Source of the DNA: a virus
IMG/VR virus record: IMGVR_UViG_3300010370_000174
Coordinates: 1-28,752 of that record
Reading direction: 5' to 3' (one strand)
Length of the DNA stretch: 28,752 bases
The position numbers and the translations under genes were made by a program. Numbering within the stretch: position 1 is the first letter of the stretch; the number at the start of each line of letters is the position of its first letter. Shown here in pieces: positions 8,426-16,243 of the stretch. Below the pieces are notes generated by a model. It saw only the letters and a list, made by a program, of their open reading frames with translations. It was not told where the DNA came from and did not search any database.

Positions 8426-8971
8426 CTATGCCTCCGCTAATTTAGGCGGTCTGCCACGACGCTTTGGCTCGTCGTTAAGCAATGACGCCATTTGCGCTTG
8501 CAGTTCCGCAAGCTGCTTCTTGGTGTCCTCAAGCTCCGCATTTGTTTCGTTGCGGTTCTTGCGGTTAAGGTACAAACGTGCGCGGTCGCGCAAGCCAATG
8601 CCACCCATGCCGACGCGCTGTAGTTGGGCGTCCGAGGCAAGGGCAAGCTGCTCCACCGTGACAAATTTGAGGATGTTTAACTCTGCGATCTGGTCGCGGT
8701 TAATCTCATCAGGAGCGTCTTTGTTCCATTGAGACAGCGGGGTGCCGATCTGGGAGGCTGCGCCCTCGTTCTGCTGCATCTGGAAATACAGCCATTGACG
8801 GGGGAAACGCTCTTTGTGATCGTCGCGCAACGGCTGATCCAAAATGTTCGTCTTGTCACCCGGTGCCATGATGCGAACGTAGGTTTTGCCTGCGTTTGCG
8901 CCTTCGTCACGGGTGTAAAACTCAACGTGCAGTTGTGCGTCAGCGTTATTAATGTCGCTATCTAATGGCAT
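8426..8971 (-). CDS. Hypothetical late protein with coiled coil and AT-hook-like tail
   Basis: 181 aa from MPLDSDINNADAQLHVEFYT. I prefer this ATG (8971) because AGGAG lies about eight bases upstream; a start at 9046 would read back into the previous gene. The N-terminal 90 residues include MAPGDKTNILDQPLRDDHKE and QWLYFQMQQ. Residues about 100-135 form helices. Then a coiled coil (NAELEDTKKQLAELQAQMAS) leads to a basic end, KRRGRPPKLAEA, which matches the AT-hook core RGRP. AT-hooks bind the minor groove of AT-rich DNA. No family name can be given. It sits between the fibre-like gene and the adaptor gene, so a virion or DNA-associated role is possible. Confidence 0.7.
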   Translation of the reverse strand: MPLDSDINNADAQLHVEFYTRDEGANAGKTYVRIMAPGDKTNILDQPLRDDHKERFPRQWLYFQMQQNEGAASQIGTPLSQWNKDAPDEINRDQIAELNILKFVTVEQLALASDAQLQRVGMGGIGLRDRARLYLNRKNRNETNAELEDTKKQLAELQAQMASLLNDEPKRRGRPPKLAEA

Positions 8972-8991
8972 TGTCCTTGCTCCTGTGGGGA

Positions 8992-9819
8992 TTACAGGTT
9001 GTTGACCTGTGTTACGGTACAAATGACCGAGGGAATTGCAGGCCATACGCTTGTGGCGCTGGCTGCAAGAATTCTAACGCTTGTGTCATCAACTGCCCAC
9101 ATCAACTCAACGTAGTTGGTGGGTTCAAGTTGGATGATGAAATTCCATGCTGCAACGGTACGCGCAGCGGTGCCTTGGATGGCAACCGTACTTGCTGTAT
9201 TTGGCACATTGGTGCCGTTTTTACGCAGCCAAATGTAGACGTTGCCTGCGCCGCCCGAGGTTTTATCTAACTGCGCCGAAAACTGGACGTTATAAACGCC
9301 CTGATAATCCACAACAAGTCGGGAAGTGGGCGATCCAATAGACACGCCATTGCTGCTATCGGTGGTATTAAACGTCATGCCGTAAGCGGTGTTAATAGAT
9401 GCTGCCGCTTGCAAAGACGTATCTGAAAAAGAACCGTAATGCAGAATAGGGACTGCTCGCCCAAACCCCTGCAATTCTTCCCAAACCGTGTTGCTGACGG
9501 CAAAAAACAAAGCCGAGCAACCCGTGTTGATTAGTCCAGAACCTACGCTGTTGATGCTGCTGTTGGCGTCATAAGGGTACACCAGCAACGGGTTTGCACC
9601 GCCATTACGCACAATAATGGTTTCGCCCATTTCGGTTTGCGGGAGTTTGACCCCTGCGCCCGATCCCACCGTCGTAACATTGTTGTATACAAACGTCAGT
9701 TGTGTGGCGTTACCAGCTGACGTACCGGCTGCCGTCACCGAGGCATTACCGTCGCCGCAGATGCAAAGGGTTGATAGCGAGTTGACGCCTGACCCCAACA
9801 CGCGGGAGGGGATTGCCAC
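8992..9819 (-). CDS. Jelly-roll (C1q/TNF-like) head or tail fibre protein
   Basis: 275 aa, nearly all predicted beta. Residues about 1-120 form a Gly/Asn/Thr/Ser-rich domain (GETIIVRNGGANPLLVYPYD) of the type found in phage capsid-fibre and decoration proteins. Residues about 125-270 read like a C1q/TNF jelly roll: Y.M.FNTTDSS... V...GVYNVQFSAQL...AGNVYIWLRKNG...V, then AWNFIIQLEPTNYVELMWAVDD. Such domains trimerise and bind surface ligands. The gene lies after the DUF115-like gene and before the adaptor, within the head/tail module. It is likely a virion surface protein; attachment to head or tail cannot be told from sequence. Confidence 0.7.
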   Translation of the reverse strand: MAIPSRVLGSGVNSLSTLCICGDGNASVTAAGTSAGNATQLTFVYNNVTTVGSGAGVKLPQTEMGETIIVRNGGANPLLVYPYDANSSINSVGSGLINTGCSALFFAVSNTVWEELQGFGRAVPILHYGSFSDTSLQAAASINTAYGMTFNTTDSSNGVSIGSPTSRLVVDYQGVYNVQFSAQLDKTSGGAGNVYIWLRKNGTNVPNTASTVAIQGTAARTVAAWNFIIQLEPTNYVELMWAVDDTSVRILAASATSVWPAIPSVICTVTQVNNL

Positions 9820-10595
9820 TAGGCTGCCTCGTCCTTTCGGTTCCTCATTCGCATGATTTCTGCGATAAGGCCGGGGCCACGGGCGTCCACGTTGATGTCG
9901 CCCATCACCTCAAAGAGCTTCTGGAATTCGTTGGCCTGTTGAGCCATTGCCATGTTGCAGTTGAACTTTTTGCCGGTCGGGCCGCCTACGAAAACGTCAA
10001 TAGATGGCCCGGTGTATTCCCCGGTAAACCGCTTCAACCCATCGGCGCGGTTGCAGCTGTCGTACCCATACAGCACGAAATTGCGGAACCCGAGCAGATA
10101 GCCAATGTTGATGGCTCGCAGTCCCGAGGTTGTCCCGCCACCCACGGCGAGCTTGTTTGGGCCAATCGCCTGCATTTCGGGGCCGTCTGCCCATGAGTGC
10201 CACAGCCATACGTTTTTGCCTTGCAGATAATCAAACGTGACCGGAGGGCAGCGTGAGGCAACGAGGTACACGGTACGGTCGTTAGCCTTCTGGATGCCGC
10301 TGGTGCGGTCACGCGGGTCAAGGTTGACCCACATATCCGGTTGCACACCGTTCTCACAGAGGAAGTCGTGCGCGGCCTTGATTGCCACAATCGGGCGGCC
10401 TGCGCGGCGGTGCGCTTTGATTTCGTCAATGTGGTCAGGCATAGACCACCCACTCGCCACGCACACAAATGTTCCATCGTGCTTAATGGGAGTGGGGGTC
10501 AGTTCTGGAAGATTACGGGCAAGAGCAGAGCGGATGTTGGAGCAAAGCTCCTCTGCCGTCCCTGCCGCCTGCACCGTAATCTCCAGAGGTTGCAT
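9819..10595 (-). CDS. DUF115 / MptE-like (Maf-type) protein, possible glycosyltransferase
   Basis: 258 aa from the ATG at 10595; a TTG six codons earlier is possible but overlaps the previous gene. Residues 43-96 match the DUF115 (6-hydroxymethylpterin pyrophosphokinase MptE-like) pattern: VCVASGWSM, a helix, RPIVAIKAA, then NGVQPDMWVNLDPRD. In archaea MptE makes a pterin diphosphate; in bacteria related Maf proteins are linked to glycosylation of flagellin with nonulosonic acids. A second block (GGGTTSGLRAINIGYLLGFRNFVLYGYDSC) is also typical. It sits between decoration-like and fibre-like genes, so modification of a virion protein or a surface glycan is plausible. That role is inference. 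Confidence 0.75.
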   Translation of the reverse strand: MQPLEITVQAAGTAEELCSNIRSALARNLPELTPTPIKHDGTFVCVASGWSMPDHIDEIKAHRRAGRPIVAIKAAHDFLCENGVQPDMWVNLDPRDRTSGIQKANDRTVYLVASRCPPVTFDYLQGKNVWLWHSWADGPEMQAIGPNKLAVGGGTTSGLRAINIGYLLGFRNFVLYGYDSCNRADGLKRFTGEYTGPSIDVFVGGPTGKKFNCNMAMAQQANEFQKLFEVMGDINVDARGPGLIAEIMRMRNRKDEAA

Positions 10596-10599
10596 GGCT

Positions 10600-11076
10600 T
10601 TAGAACCCGACAACGCCCGTGGCGATGTGCGGGTAGCCAGCGATGCAAGTCACCGCAGAGGCAGAAGCCGCCGAGGTGGTTGCAACAAGGCCAGCAACCA
10701 AACCGCCGGTCACGGTGGCGTCGTCAAGCGAGCCAGCCGTGGCGGTGGTAAAGAGCGGGACGTTGGGCTGACAGCCAACCAACACGCTCACGCGGGGTTT
10801 GCCGCCCAACTGCACCCAGCCGTAATAGGCCGAGGCAATGGACGCCTGCGCGAACCCAACGGCCTTGGAAGCCGCCGAGTTGGTCGTGGTCAACGGAACC
10901 ACGGTGTTATCAACCAACACGGACACAGCCGCGTAAGTTGCCACCGTAGATGCCGCACGAACGTACACAGCCTGACCGCCATCACTCAAGTTGACGGTCG
11001 TGCCAAGTGCGAACGAGGGCGACGAGTCGGTGTACTCAAGCGAGACGCCGATCATATTGGATACAGAAATAGACAT
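10600..11076 (-). CDS. Head decoration-like protein
   Basis: 158 aa, rich in Ala, Val, Ser, Thr and Gly and predicted almost all beta (ALGTTVNLSDGGQAVYVRAAS, YYGWVQLGGKPRVSVLV, then Gly/Ala/Thr loops). It is directly downstream of the coat gene, 13 bases after its stop, where small capsid decoration or cement proteins of tailed phages are usually encoded. The upstream GGAGGG is a good ribosome-binding site. No named family recognised from sequence; the call rests on position, size and composition. Confidence 0.65.
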   Translation of the reverse strand: MSISVSNMIGVSLEYTDSSPSFALGTTVNLSDGGQAVYVRAASTVATYAAVSVLVDNTVVPLTTTNSAASKAVGFAQASIASAYYGWVQLGGKPRVSVLVGCQPNVPLFTTATAGSLDDATVTGGLVAGLVATTSAASASAVTCIAGYPHIATGVVGF

Positions 11077-11089
11077 TTTTGCGCCCTCC

Positions 11090-12115
11090 TTAAGCGATCA
11101 ACACGCCTTGGAACTGGCTGCCCGAGCAGGTAAGGTTACCGGCCCAGCCAATCAGCTTCACAATGGCGTCTTGGTTGACGGCCTGACGCTCACCACCAAT
11201 CGGAACGAAATTACGATCCTTGTGGGGGCGGAACATCAGGTACTTGGTGTTGAGGAACCACATATGGTTCGCGTTGCCCGAGCCGCTGTTGTACGTGCTG
11301 GAACCGATACCACCGTCCAACACAACGTCAGACGCCATACCGGCACCGTAGTACTTCAACGACGCGAAACCCGCGCCAGCCATGCCAGAACCACTCTCGG
11401 TAATACGCTGAATCGCTTGGAGCGACTGCAGGTAGAAACGGTAGTAGTTGTTATCGGCAACGATCAGGTCAGGCTTGTCGGTTCCACGAACCAACTGCAC
11501 CGCGAGGGCATCCATGTAGCCCTGAATGGTCGTGCTGGAGACAGCGCCCGCACCACCGCCATCAGCGGAAGCGGAGAACTTCTTGCTCTGCCAGAACGTC
11601 CACACAGCGCGATTGATGCCGCCGTAGGTGCCAACAGTCGGGTCATCCGGCACAGCAGCAGCAAGACCCGTGAGGTTCTTACCCGCGTTGCCGGTGCCGT
11701 CGCCATACAGGTCACCGCTGATGCGGTTAGCCAGCTGGGCCTCGGCCACTTCCATGCGACCGTCAAGAAGGTCAATGATGGCCTCCTTACCCGAGTTCTG
11801 GATCATCTCCAGACCCGAGATGGTCACCGCAGAAGCGTACTGCGTGATGGAGAACTGCGCCGAGCTAATCGGGCTGTTCTGACCTACGTTCAGCACTTCG
11901 TAACCGGAGTAGCTGTTCGTGTTGTTCGTGGTCGGATCGGTGTACATGATTTCCTGCAAAATCACGTTACCGCCCGAGAACGTCTTGACGTTCCCACGCT
12001 CTTTAAGACGACGAAGCAACGCGTTGTTGTTCGTCACGTTGTCAGCAAGCTCACCGCTACGGCTCTGAATGGTGGTAGCAATGATGTCGCTGATACTTGA
12101 GTTGGCAAATGCCAT
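11090..12115 (-). CDS. Major capsid protein (HK97 fold)
   Basis: 341 aa, starting MAFANSSISDIIATTIQSRS with a strong AAAGGAG site upstream. Features typical of coat proteins are visible: an N-terminal helix leading to LADNVTNNNALLRRLKERG, a long 'spine' helix region (EAIIDLLDGRMEVAEAQLAN), a TPDLIVADN-like P-domain (RGTDKPDLIVADNNYYRFYL), and a C-terminal part ending in receptor strands (HMWFLNTKYLMFRPHKDRNF). It follows the scaffold gene and precedes a decoration-like gene, the standard head order. It assembles the icosahedral shell. No separate protease gene is seen and there is no obvious pro-domain. Confidence 0.9.
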   Translation of the reverse strand: MAFANSSISDIIATTIQSRSGELADNVTNNNALLRRLKERGNVKTFSGGNVILQEIMYTDPTTNNTNSYSGYEVLNVGQNSPISSAQFSITQYASAVTISGLEMIQNSGKEAIIDLLDGRMEVAEAQLANRISGDLYGDGTGNAGKNLTGLAAAVPDDPTVGTYGGINRAVWTFWQSKKFSASADGGGAGAVSSTTIQGYMDALAVQLVRGTDKPDLIVADNNYYRFYLQSLQAIQRITESGSGMAGAGFASLKYYGAGMASDVVLDGGIGSSTYNSGSGNANHMWFLNTKYLMFRPHKDRNFVPIGGERQAVNQDAIVKLIGWAGNLTCSGSQFQGVLIA

Positions 12116-12138
12116 TTGATGACTCCTTTATCAGTTAA

Positions 12139-13137
12139 TTACAAACGCGGCTCTGTTTCGGAGAAAGCCTCCTCCAAGAGGGCGCGACGGTTTGCTGCCT
12201 TGGGAGCCGTGTTTGGGCCGGGTGTGGCACTTCTGACGCTCACCGCTGCTGCGCGGGCAGTTTTCGCTACCCGATTGGCCTCCTTCGCCTGTTTTGCAGC
12301 CACTTCAGCCTGTTGGGCTTTTAGCGTCTGTTCAAACAAGGTCGGGTCAAGCCGAATGGCCTTATCATAGGCTTCATCCAACGTCTGCGCGACTCCGCTC
12401 TGTAGAAGCTGAATCATCGTTGGTCGGACTTCTTCAAAATGATCGGCCTTCAAACTAAATTGGTTGATCTCGTTTAGCAGGGTCTGGTTTTCCACCATTT
12501 CCTGCTGCTGTTTCCAGCCCATGACCTCGCCACGGACTTTGTTCAGTTCGTTTTGCAGTTGGTAGACCATCGGATCAACTGCTGCACCCTGCACAGGCGC
12601 TGCACCCGGCGCTTGAGGCTGCATCGCACCCAAGTTGATGCCGTAGCTCTGCGCTAACTGCATGAAATACTGCATTTTGGTCTGCGGGTCGCTGTTGCGG
12701 AGCTTATGGTCAGCCTCCATCAACGCGCCAACCGCCTTATCAGGCGTTAAACCCAGCCCTTGAATCGTGTTGATGTACGGGCTGATGGCTTCCTGCATCG
12801 CATCGGCAAACTGCGCCTTGGAGAGCAGCGGTTCCACGCCCGCTCGCATCTGCTCCTCGCGCTGCCATGCGTATTCCTGCATCTTTGGGTCGGCTTTCTG
12901 CCAAACCTCATGGAAATCCTTTTTCCACGACGCAGGAGGACGACGCCATACCGGCGGTTCTTCTTCCTCTACCTCGGGTTCTGCCTCCACTTTGGAGGGT
13001 TTAGCGAAACGCCCGCCCTCATCGCGTGATCTGGCCTCAATCGGCTCACCACGCTCGGCAGCCTCAAGCTGTTCCTCCAGCATTGCCCTGCGGTCAATCG
13101 TTTCAGCCTGTGGGGCTTCCTGATTCTCAACGTCCAT
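12139..13137 (-). CDS. Scaffolding protein
   Basis: 332 aa and highly charged: an acidic N-terminus (residues 1-70, including EVEEEEPPVWRRPP), a helical middle (SWKKDFHEVWQKADPKMQEYAW and QYFMQLAQSYGI), a Pro/Ala linker at about 160-180, a second coiled region, then a basic Ala-rich tail (AKQAKEANRVAKTARAAAVS). Scaffolds bind coat subunits through such a basic C-terminal helix and leave during packaging. It lies immediately before the coat gene, 23 bases away, and shares one base (TAATG) with the upstream gene. Composition and place are both typical. Confidence 0.85.
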   Translation of the reverse strand: MDVENQEAPQAETIDRRAMLEEQLEAAERGEPIEARSRDEGGRFAKPSKVEAEPEVEEEEPPVWRRPPASWKKDFHEVWQKADPKMQEYAWQREEQMRAGVEPLLSKAQFADAMQEAISPYINTIQGLGLTPDKAVGALMEADHKLRNSDPQTKMQYFMQLAQSYGINLGAMQPQAPGAAPVQGAAVDPMVYQLQNELNKVRGEVMGWKQQQEMVENQTLLNEINQFSLKADHFEEVRPTMIQLLQSGVAQTLDEAYDKAIRLDPTLFEQTLKAQQAEVAAKQAKEANRVAKTARAAAVSVRSATPGPNTAPKAANRRALLEEAFSETEPRL

Positions 13138-13484
13138 TAGCCTCTCCTGTGGGGATTGGTGAAATTCAACTCTTGGCGTAACTGTCTGATGATGCGGTCA
13201 GCTTGTTCGTTGGTCATGCGCTTGTTCACCTCATACTTGAGGCGCTCCATGCGCTCGTTTGACTGCTTTTCCCGCCGTATGTGTTTGGCGGGATCGTCGT
13301 TGCCTACCTCCTCACAACCGTGCGCCTTCAAATGGCGGCGGTGCTGCGAGCGTGAGGTGATCATGCTGCCGTCAACCATGCTTTTGTACGGCTGAATGTC
13401 GGGCTGCACGTAGTGATACTGGCCCTTTTCGTCCTTGCGACGCTCTACAAACTCGCCATCAATAAAAACGTAAGTGCGTTTCAT
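13137..13484 (-). CDS. Conserved small phage head-module protein
   Basis: 115 aa. The N-terminus MKRTYVFIDGEFVERRKDEK is followed by YHYVQPDIQPYKSMVDGSMITSRSQHRRHLKAHGCEEVGND, a pattern I know from many podophages and related metagenomic phages between portal and scaffold genes. The C-terminal half is a highly charged helix ending NPHRRG. There is one cysteine and no complete zinc motif. ATGA overlap with the portal gene and TAATG overlap with the scaffold gene mark it as translationally coupled. No biochemical function is established to my knowledge; a head-assembly accessory role is inference. Confidence 0.75.
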   Translation of the reverse strand: MKRTYVFIDGEFVERRKDEKGQYHYVQPDIQPYKSMVDGSMITSRSQHRRHLKAHGCEEVGNDDPAKHIRREKQSNERMERLKYEVNKRMTNEQADRIIRQLRQELNFTNPHRRG

Positions 13485-15502
13485 TGATTAAAGGTGGTCG
13501 GAGGTAAAGTTTTGTTCATCTGCGCGATGATTAGGCGCGTTTGGGCGTCCATGTCAGCCTTGTACTTGGCGGCTTCCTGCTGACTTTGCAGCTTCATCGC
13601 CTCCAACTGCGCCTCAAACTGCTGCTTCTGCTGCTCCATCGCCATCTTGGTCTGGTTCTTGAGCTGCTCCATCTGCATCTGCTGTTGCAGCTTGGCCTGC
13701 TGTAGCGCCGCCTCCATCTGCATACGGCCCTGCTCCATTTGACCCTTCTGCTGCAACTCGGCTTGCTTGCCCTGCTGCTCGCCATCAGGCTGCTGCTGTT
13801 GGGCGGCTTGTGCCAACTGTTGCAAGGTTGCGTCAATCTGCCCCTCAATCGGGCGGGCAGCCTTGAACGCCTGCATACCAAAGCGCAGCAACTCCATCAT
13901 CATCGGCACCATTTCGGGTGACGCCTGACCGACCGGGAGTGCTTGGGCTAGGAACCCACCAAACGCCTGTAGGAATTGCAGCCGATCCTGCTTGTTCTGG
14001 TTCTCGTCCAGCATCACAAGCGAGTCAGAGGCAATGTCTACGCGGAAACTACGCAACGGCTTGTCGCGGATCAGTTCCAGCGCCTGCGGGATCAACTGTT
14101 GATCCGCTGGCGTCATCTGGCTGGCAGCGGCATACGCCAGAATTGTCTCTGGCTGGTAGTGCATACACATGACCTGCGCTTTCAGCCGGATGAGTTCGGC
14201 GGCAAACATTGCCACCTCCTCCTGCATGGAGCGCAGTCTTAATCCCGCGTACTGTCCTTTGATTTGTTGCGCCGTTGCGGTTTCCGACGCTGCCGAGACG
14301 CCGCGAATGATATCCGCGATGCCCGTGATTTCGTAGATTTGGCTCTTGATGTCCTCTCTGGCTCGGTAGCATTGGAGGAGGGCGTTGGCGAGCGTGTCCA
14401 GCGGGAGAAGGTCAATGCTGCCTTTAAGGCCGCCCTTCTCGCTGAAAGCCATCCACTTATCAACTGGAATAAGCGCATTGTTGTCGCCCTCCGTCATCAA
14501 GCGTTGCAGGGCAGGCTGGCTGGCGTCATATACGCCACGCACACGCAGCGATTTCACCAAGCCGTCAATGCGGTCGGAAAGGATGTCCAACTCCATCGCC
14601 TGATCTTGATACAGCACAAAGTCAGGAACGGGTACAAGCGTGTCGCTGGTCGTCGTGGCGTACAGCGGGCGCGGGCAGGGGAAGAACCCTTCAAGGCCGA
14701 GCGGGTCGTCACGCACATCAATGATCTGCGGCATACCTTTGGAGAACCAGTAAACCTTCTGGCTTTCCTTGTCCCAAAGTTCACAAATCTTTGCGCGATT
14801 ATAAAGGCGCTTGTTTTCGTTGTAGGCGTTCAGCGGCTCCGGGCCTTGGTCTAGCGGTATCTTGGCCGCCATTTCCTCGCCAAACCGCTCTACGAGCGCC
14901 TCGCGGGTCATGTAAACCCAGCGCCATACCTGCCCGACTTCTTCCCATGTGCGGGCGGTGCTATGGCCGAAATCACGCCAATGGACGTAATCCACCGGGG
15001 CGCATTCGTACTCAATTTGCTCTAACGACGGCGGCGCGCCTTCGCCCTGCTCAATGCTAGAGGTAACCGATACGCCGTCATCCTCAATGCCGATAGGGGC
15101 GGTGTGCGGTTCGTAACGTACCCATGCCGTGCCGCGTCCACCCAAGAAACGGTCGTCCACGCAGTAGGACATGGTTGAGCGGTAATCGGGGTAATGCTCA
15201 ATCTCAAAATCAATGGCGCGTTCTAACAGCTGCCCTGCAACACGCCCCACGGGGTCGTTGTCACCAAAGCGGCGGCTGATGTCGGCTTTTGGGAGCTTGG
15301 CGTAGACGGCAGGGCGTAGCGTCTGGACGTTTGACCAGAGGATGTTGAACTTCGCGGATTCGGTCAGCGTCTGCCCACGGGTGTCGTCGCGGTAACGCTT
15401 GATGATCTTTTTGGTACGCGCCTGCCATTTGGCAAACTCGTTCTCGTACTGCCCAATGATACGCAGATACTTGTTCAGTTCCGGCTGTACCAATACGTCC
15501 AT
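13481..15502 (-). CDS. Portal protein
   Basis: 673 aa. The N-terminus (YENEFAKWQARTKKIIKRYRD... KFNILWSNVQTLRPAVYAKLPKADISRRF) and VAGQLLERAIDFEIEHYPDY are hallmarks of P22/podophage-type portals. Further blocks include FLGGRGTAWVRYEP, CAPVDYVHWRDFGHS and ITGIADIIRGVSAASETATA. The last 120 residues are a Gln/Glu/Lys-rich coiled coil (QQGKQAELQQKGQMEQGRMQ), which would extend as a barrel into the head. Portals form the dodecameric DNA gate and bind terminase and adaptor. ATGA junctions join it to both neighbours. Confidence 0.93.
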   Translation of the reverse strand: MDVLVQPELNKYLRIIGQYENEFAKWQARTKKIIKRYRDDTRGQTLTESAKFNILWSNVQTLRPAVYAKLPKADISRRFGDNDPVGRVAGQLLERAIDFEIEHYPDYRSTMSYCVDDRFLGGRGTAWVRYEPHTAPIGIEDDGVSVTSSIEQGEGAPPSLEQIEYECAPVDYVHWRDFGHSTARTWEEVGQVWRWVYMTREALVERFGEEMAAKIPLDQGPEPLNAYNENKRLYNRAKICELWDKESQKVYWFSKGMPQIIDVRDDPLGLEGFFPCPRPLYATTTSDTLVPVPDFVLYQDQAMELDILSDRIDGLVKSLRVRGVYDASQPALQRLMTEGDNNALIPVDKWMAFSEKGGLKGSIDLLPLDTLANALLQCYRAREDIKSQIYEITGIADIIRGVSAASETATAQQIKGQYAGLRLRSMQEEVAMFAAELIRLKAQVMCMHYQPETILAYAAASQMTPADQQLIPQALELIRDKPLRSFRVDIASDSLVMLDENQNKQDRLQFLQAFGGFLAQALPVGQASPEMVPMMMELLRFGMQAFKAARPIEGQIDATLQQLAQAAQQQQPDGEQQGKQAELQQKGQMEQGRMQMEAALQQAKLQQQMQMEQLKNQTKMAMEQQKQQFEAQLEAMKLQSQQEAAKYKADMDAQTRLIIAQMNKTLPPTTFNQ

Positions 15503-15798
15503 CAGGCTTTCCTCTCGTTACGACTGCTGATTGCCTTGGCTTTCGCCTTGGCCTCTGCCTTGCTGCCTGCGCCCCATGCCTTGAGGGCAAGAGCCAAGCG
15601 CGTAGGCTCGCCGTTCTTTTCCATCGGCCCCGGCATATTGCCCATGCGGGCGAGGAACGAGGCGCGGCGGGGGTTGTCGCCAGCTTTTACCGGGGGCTTC
15701 AACGTGCCACCCGTCTCGGCTTTGTAAGAGGCACGACCAGCGGCATTTAGACCACCTTTCGGGTTTTTGCCTGCCTTACGCTGCCACGCTGCGCTCAC
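15502..15798 (-). CDS. DUF6321-like small basic phage protein
   Basis: 98 aa, starting at a GTG that overlaps the TGA of the preceding small gene (GTGA). The sequence AWQRKAGKNPKGGLNAAGRASYKAETGGTLKPPVK followed by RRASFLARMGNMPGPMEKNG matches the DUF6321 pattern known from phages. It is basic, has no cysteines, and ends in an Ala/Lys helix (SKAEAKAKAKAISSRNERKA). It overlaps the portal start by ATGA. No function is established. A packaging, DNA-binding or head role is suggested only by position between terminase and portal. Confidence 0.75.
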   Translation of the reverse strand: MSAAWQRKAGKNPKGGLNAAGRASYKAETGGTLKPPVKAGDNPRRASFLARMGNMPGPMEKNGEPTRLALALKAWGAGSKAEAKAKAKAISSRNERKA

Positions 15799-15953
15799 TT
15801 GTTTTCCTTCTTGACCGTCTTGGCTGACTCGCGGAACGCCTTGGCAGTCGGCGCACCGGGGGAACCGGGCTTACGCATACGCTCACCAGAGCCAGCCTTG
15901 ATGCGCTCCTGCTTGGCGAGAATGTTGGCGTACAGGCCGGGCTTGCGGTTCAT
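15795..15953 (-). CDS. 52-aa basic protein of the packaging module
   Basis: Translates to 52 aa, starting MNRKPGLYANILAKQERIKA, continuing with GSGERMRKPGSPGAPTAKAF and ending in a Lys-rich tail. Similar tiny basic proteins of the form 'GLYANI.AK..RI..GSGE.MRKPG..G.PT' occur beside terminase and portal genes in many phages. The ATG overlaps the TGA of the upstream gene (ATGA) and the TGA overlaps the GTG of the next, which strongly supports it despite its size. Function unknown. Confidence 0.75.
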   Translation of the reverse strand: MNRKPGLYANILAKQERIKAGSGERMRKPGSPGAPTAKAFRESAKTVKKENK

Positions 15954-16243
15954 ACGTAATCGCTGAACAAGCCGACGACGCGGCAGTTGCTGTTGCCCGA
16001 GCAGGTCGCGGTAATGCGGCCCTTGGTGCCAACTTCCAACGGGATCACGTACACGCCAGCGGCCTGCGTGGCCGGGATGCTGACGAGGGTGACGCCGTTA
16101 TCGCTAACAATGCAGGTGGCTTCTGTATTGGTCTGCACGTTGACGACGACGCTGTGCAGGTACGCGCCAACGGTGCCAAACGTGCTGCTGCTCGTCGCGG
16201 CGATGGCAACGTAATTGTTCCGAGTCGGACTAATCGCGGTCAT
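15950..16243 (-). CDS. Small beta-rich hypothetical protein
   Basis: 97 aa from MTAISPTRNNYVAIAATSSS. The ATG overlaps the TGA of the large terminase and is preceded by GGAGGGCAAGGAT; the longer frame starting 14 codons earlier would read into terminase. The product is predicted as a beta-sandwich (VGAYLHSVVVNVQTN, TCIVSDNGVTLVSIPA, VYVIPLEVGTKGRITATCSG) with two or three cysteines. This looks like the small beta proteins often encoded between terminase and portal, some of which decorate virions. I cannot assign a family. Confidence 0.7.
   Translation of the reverse strand: MTAISPTRNNYVAIAATSSSTFGTVGAYLHSVVVNVQTNTEATCIVSDNGVTLVSIPATQAAGVYVIPLEVGTKGRITATCSGNSNCRVVGLFSDYV

Noticed and set aside
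10237-11133. A 298-codon plus-strand open frame opposite the decoration and DUF115 genes
   Set aside because: Arg/Gly/His-rich translation with no domain; antisense to two coupled real genes.
10991-12100. A 369-codon plus-strand open frame opposite the coat gene
   Set aside because: It is the mirror of a well-supported capsid gene; it lacks any recognisable domain and a credible ribosome-binding site, and codon bias produces such antisense frames here.
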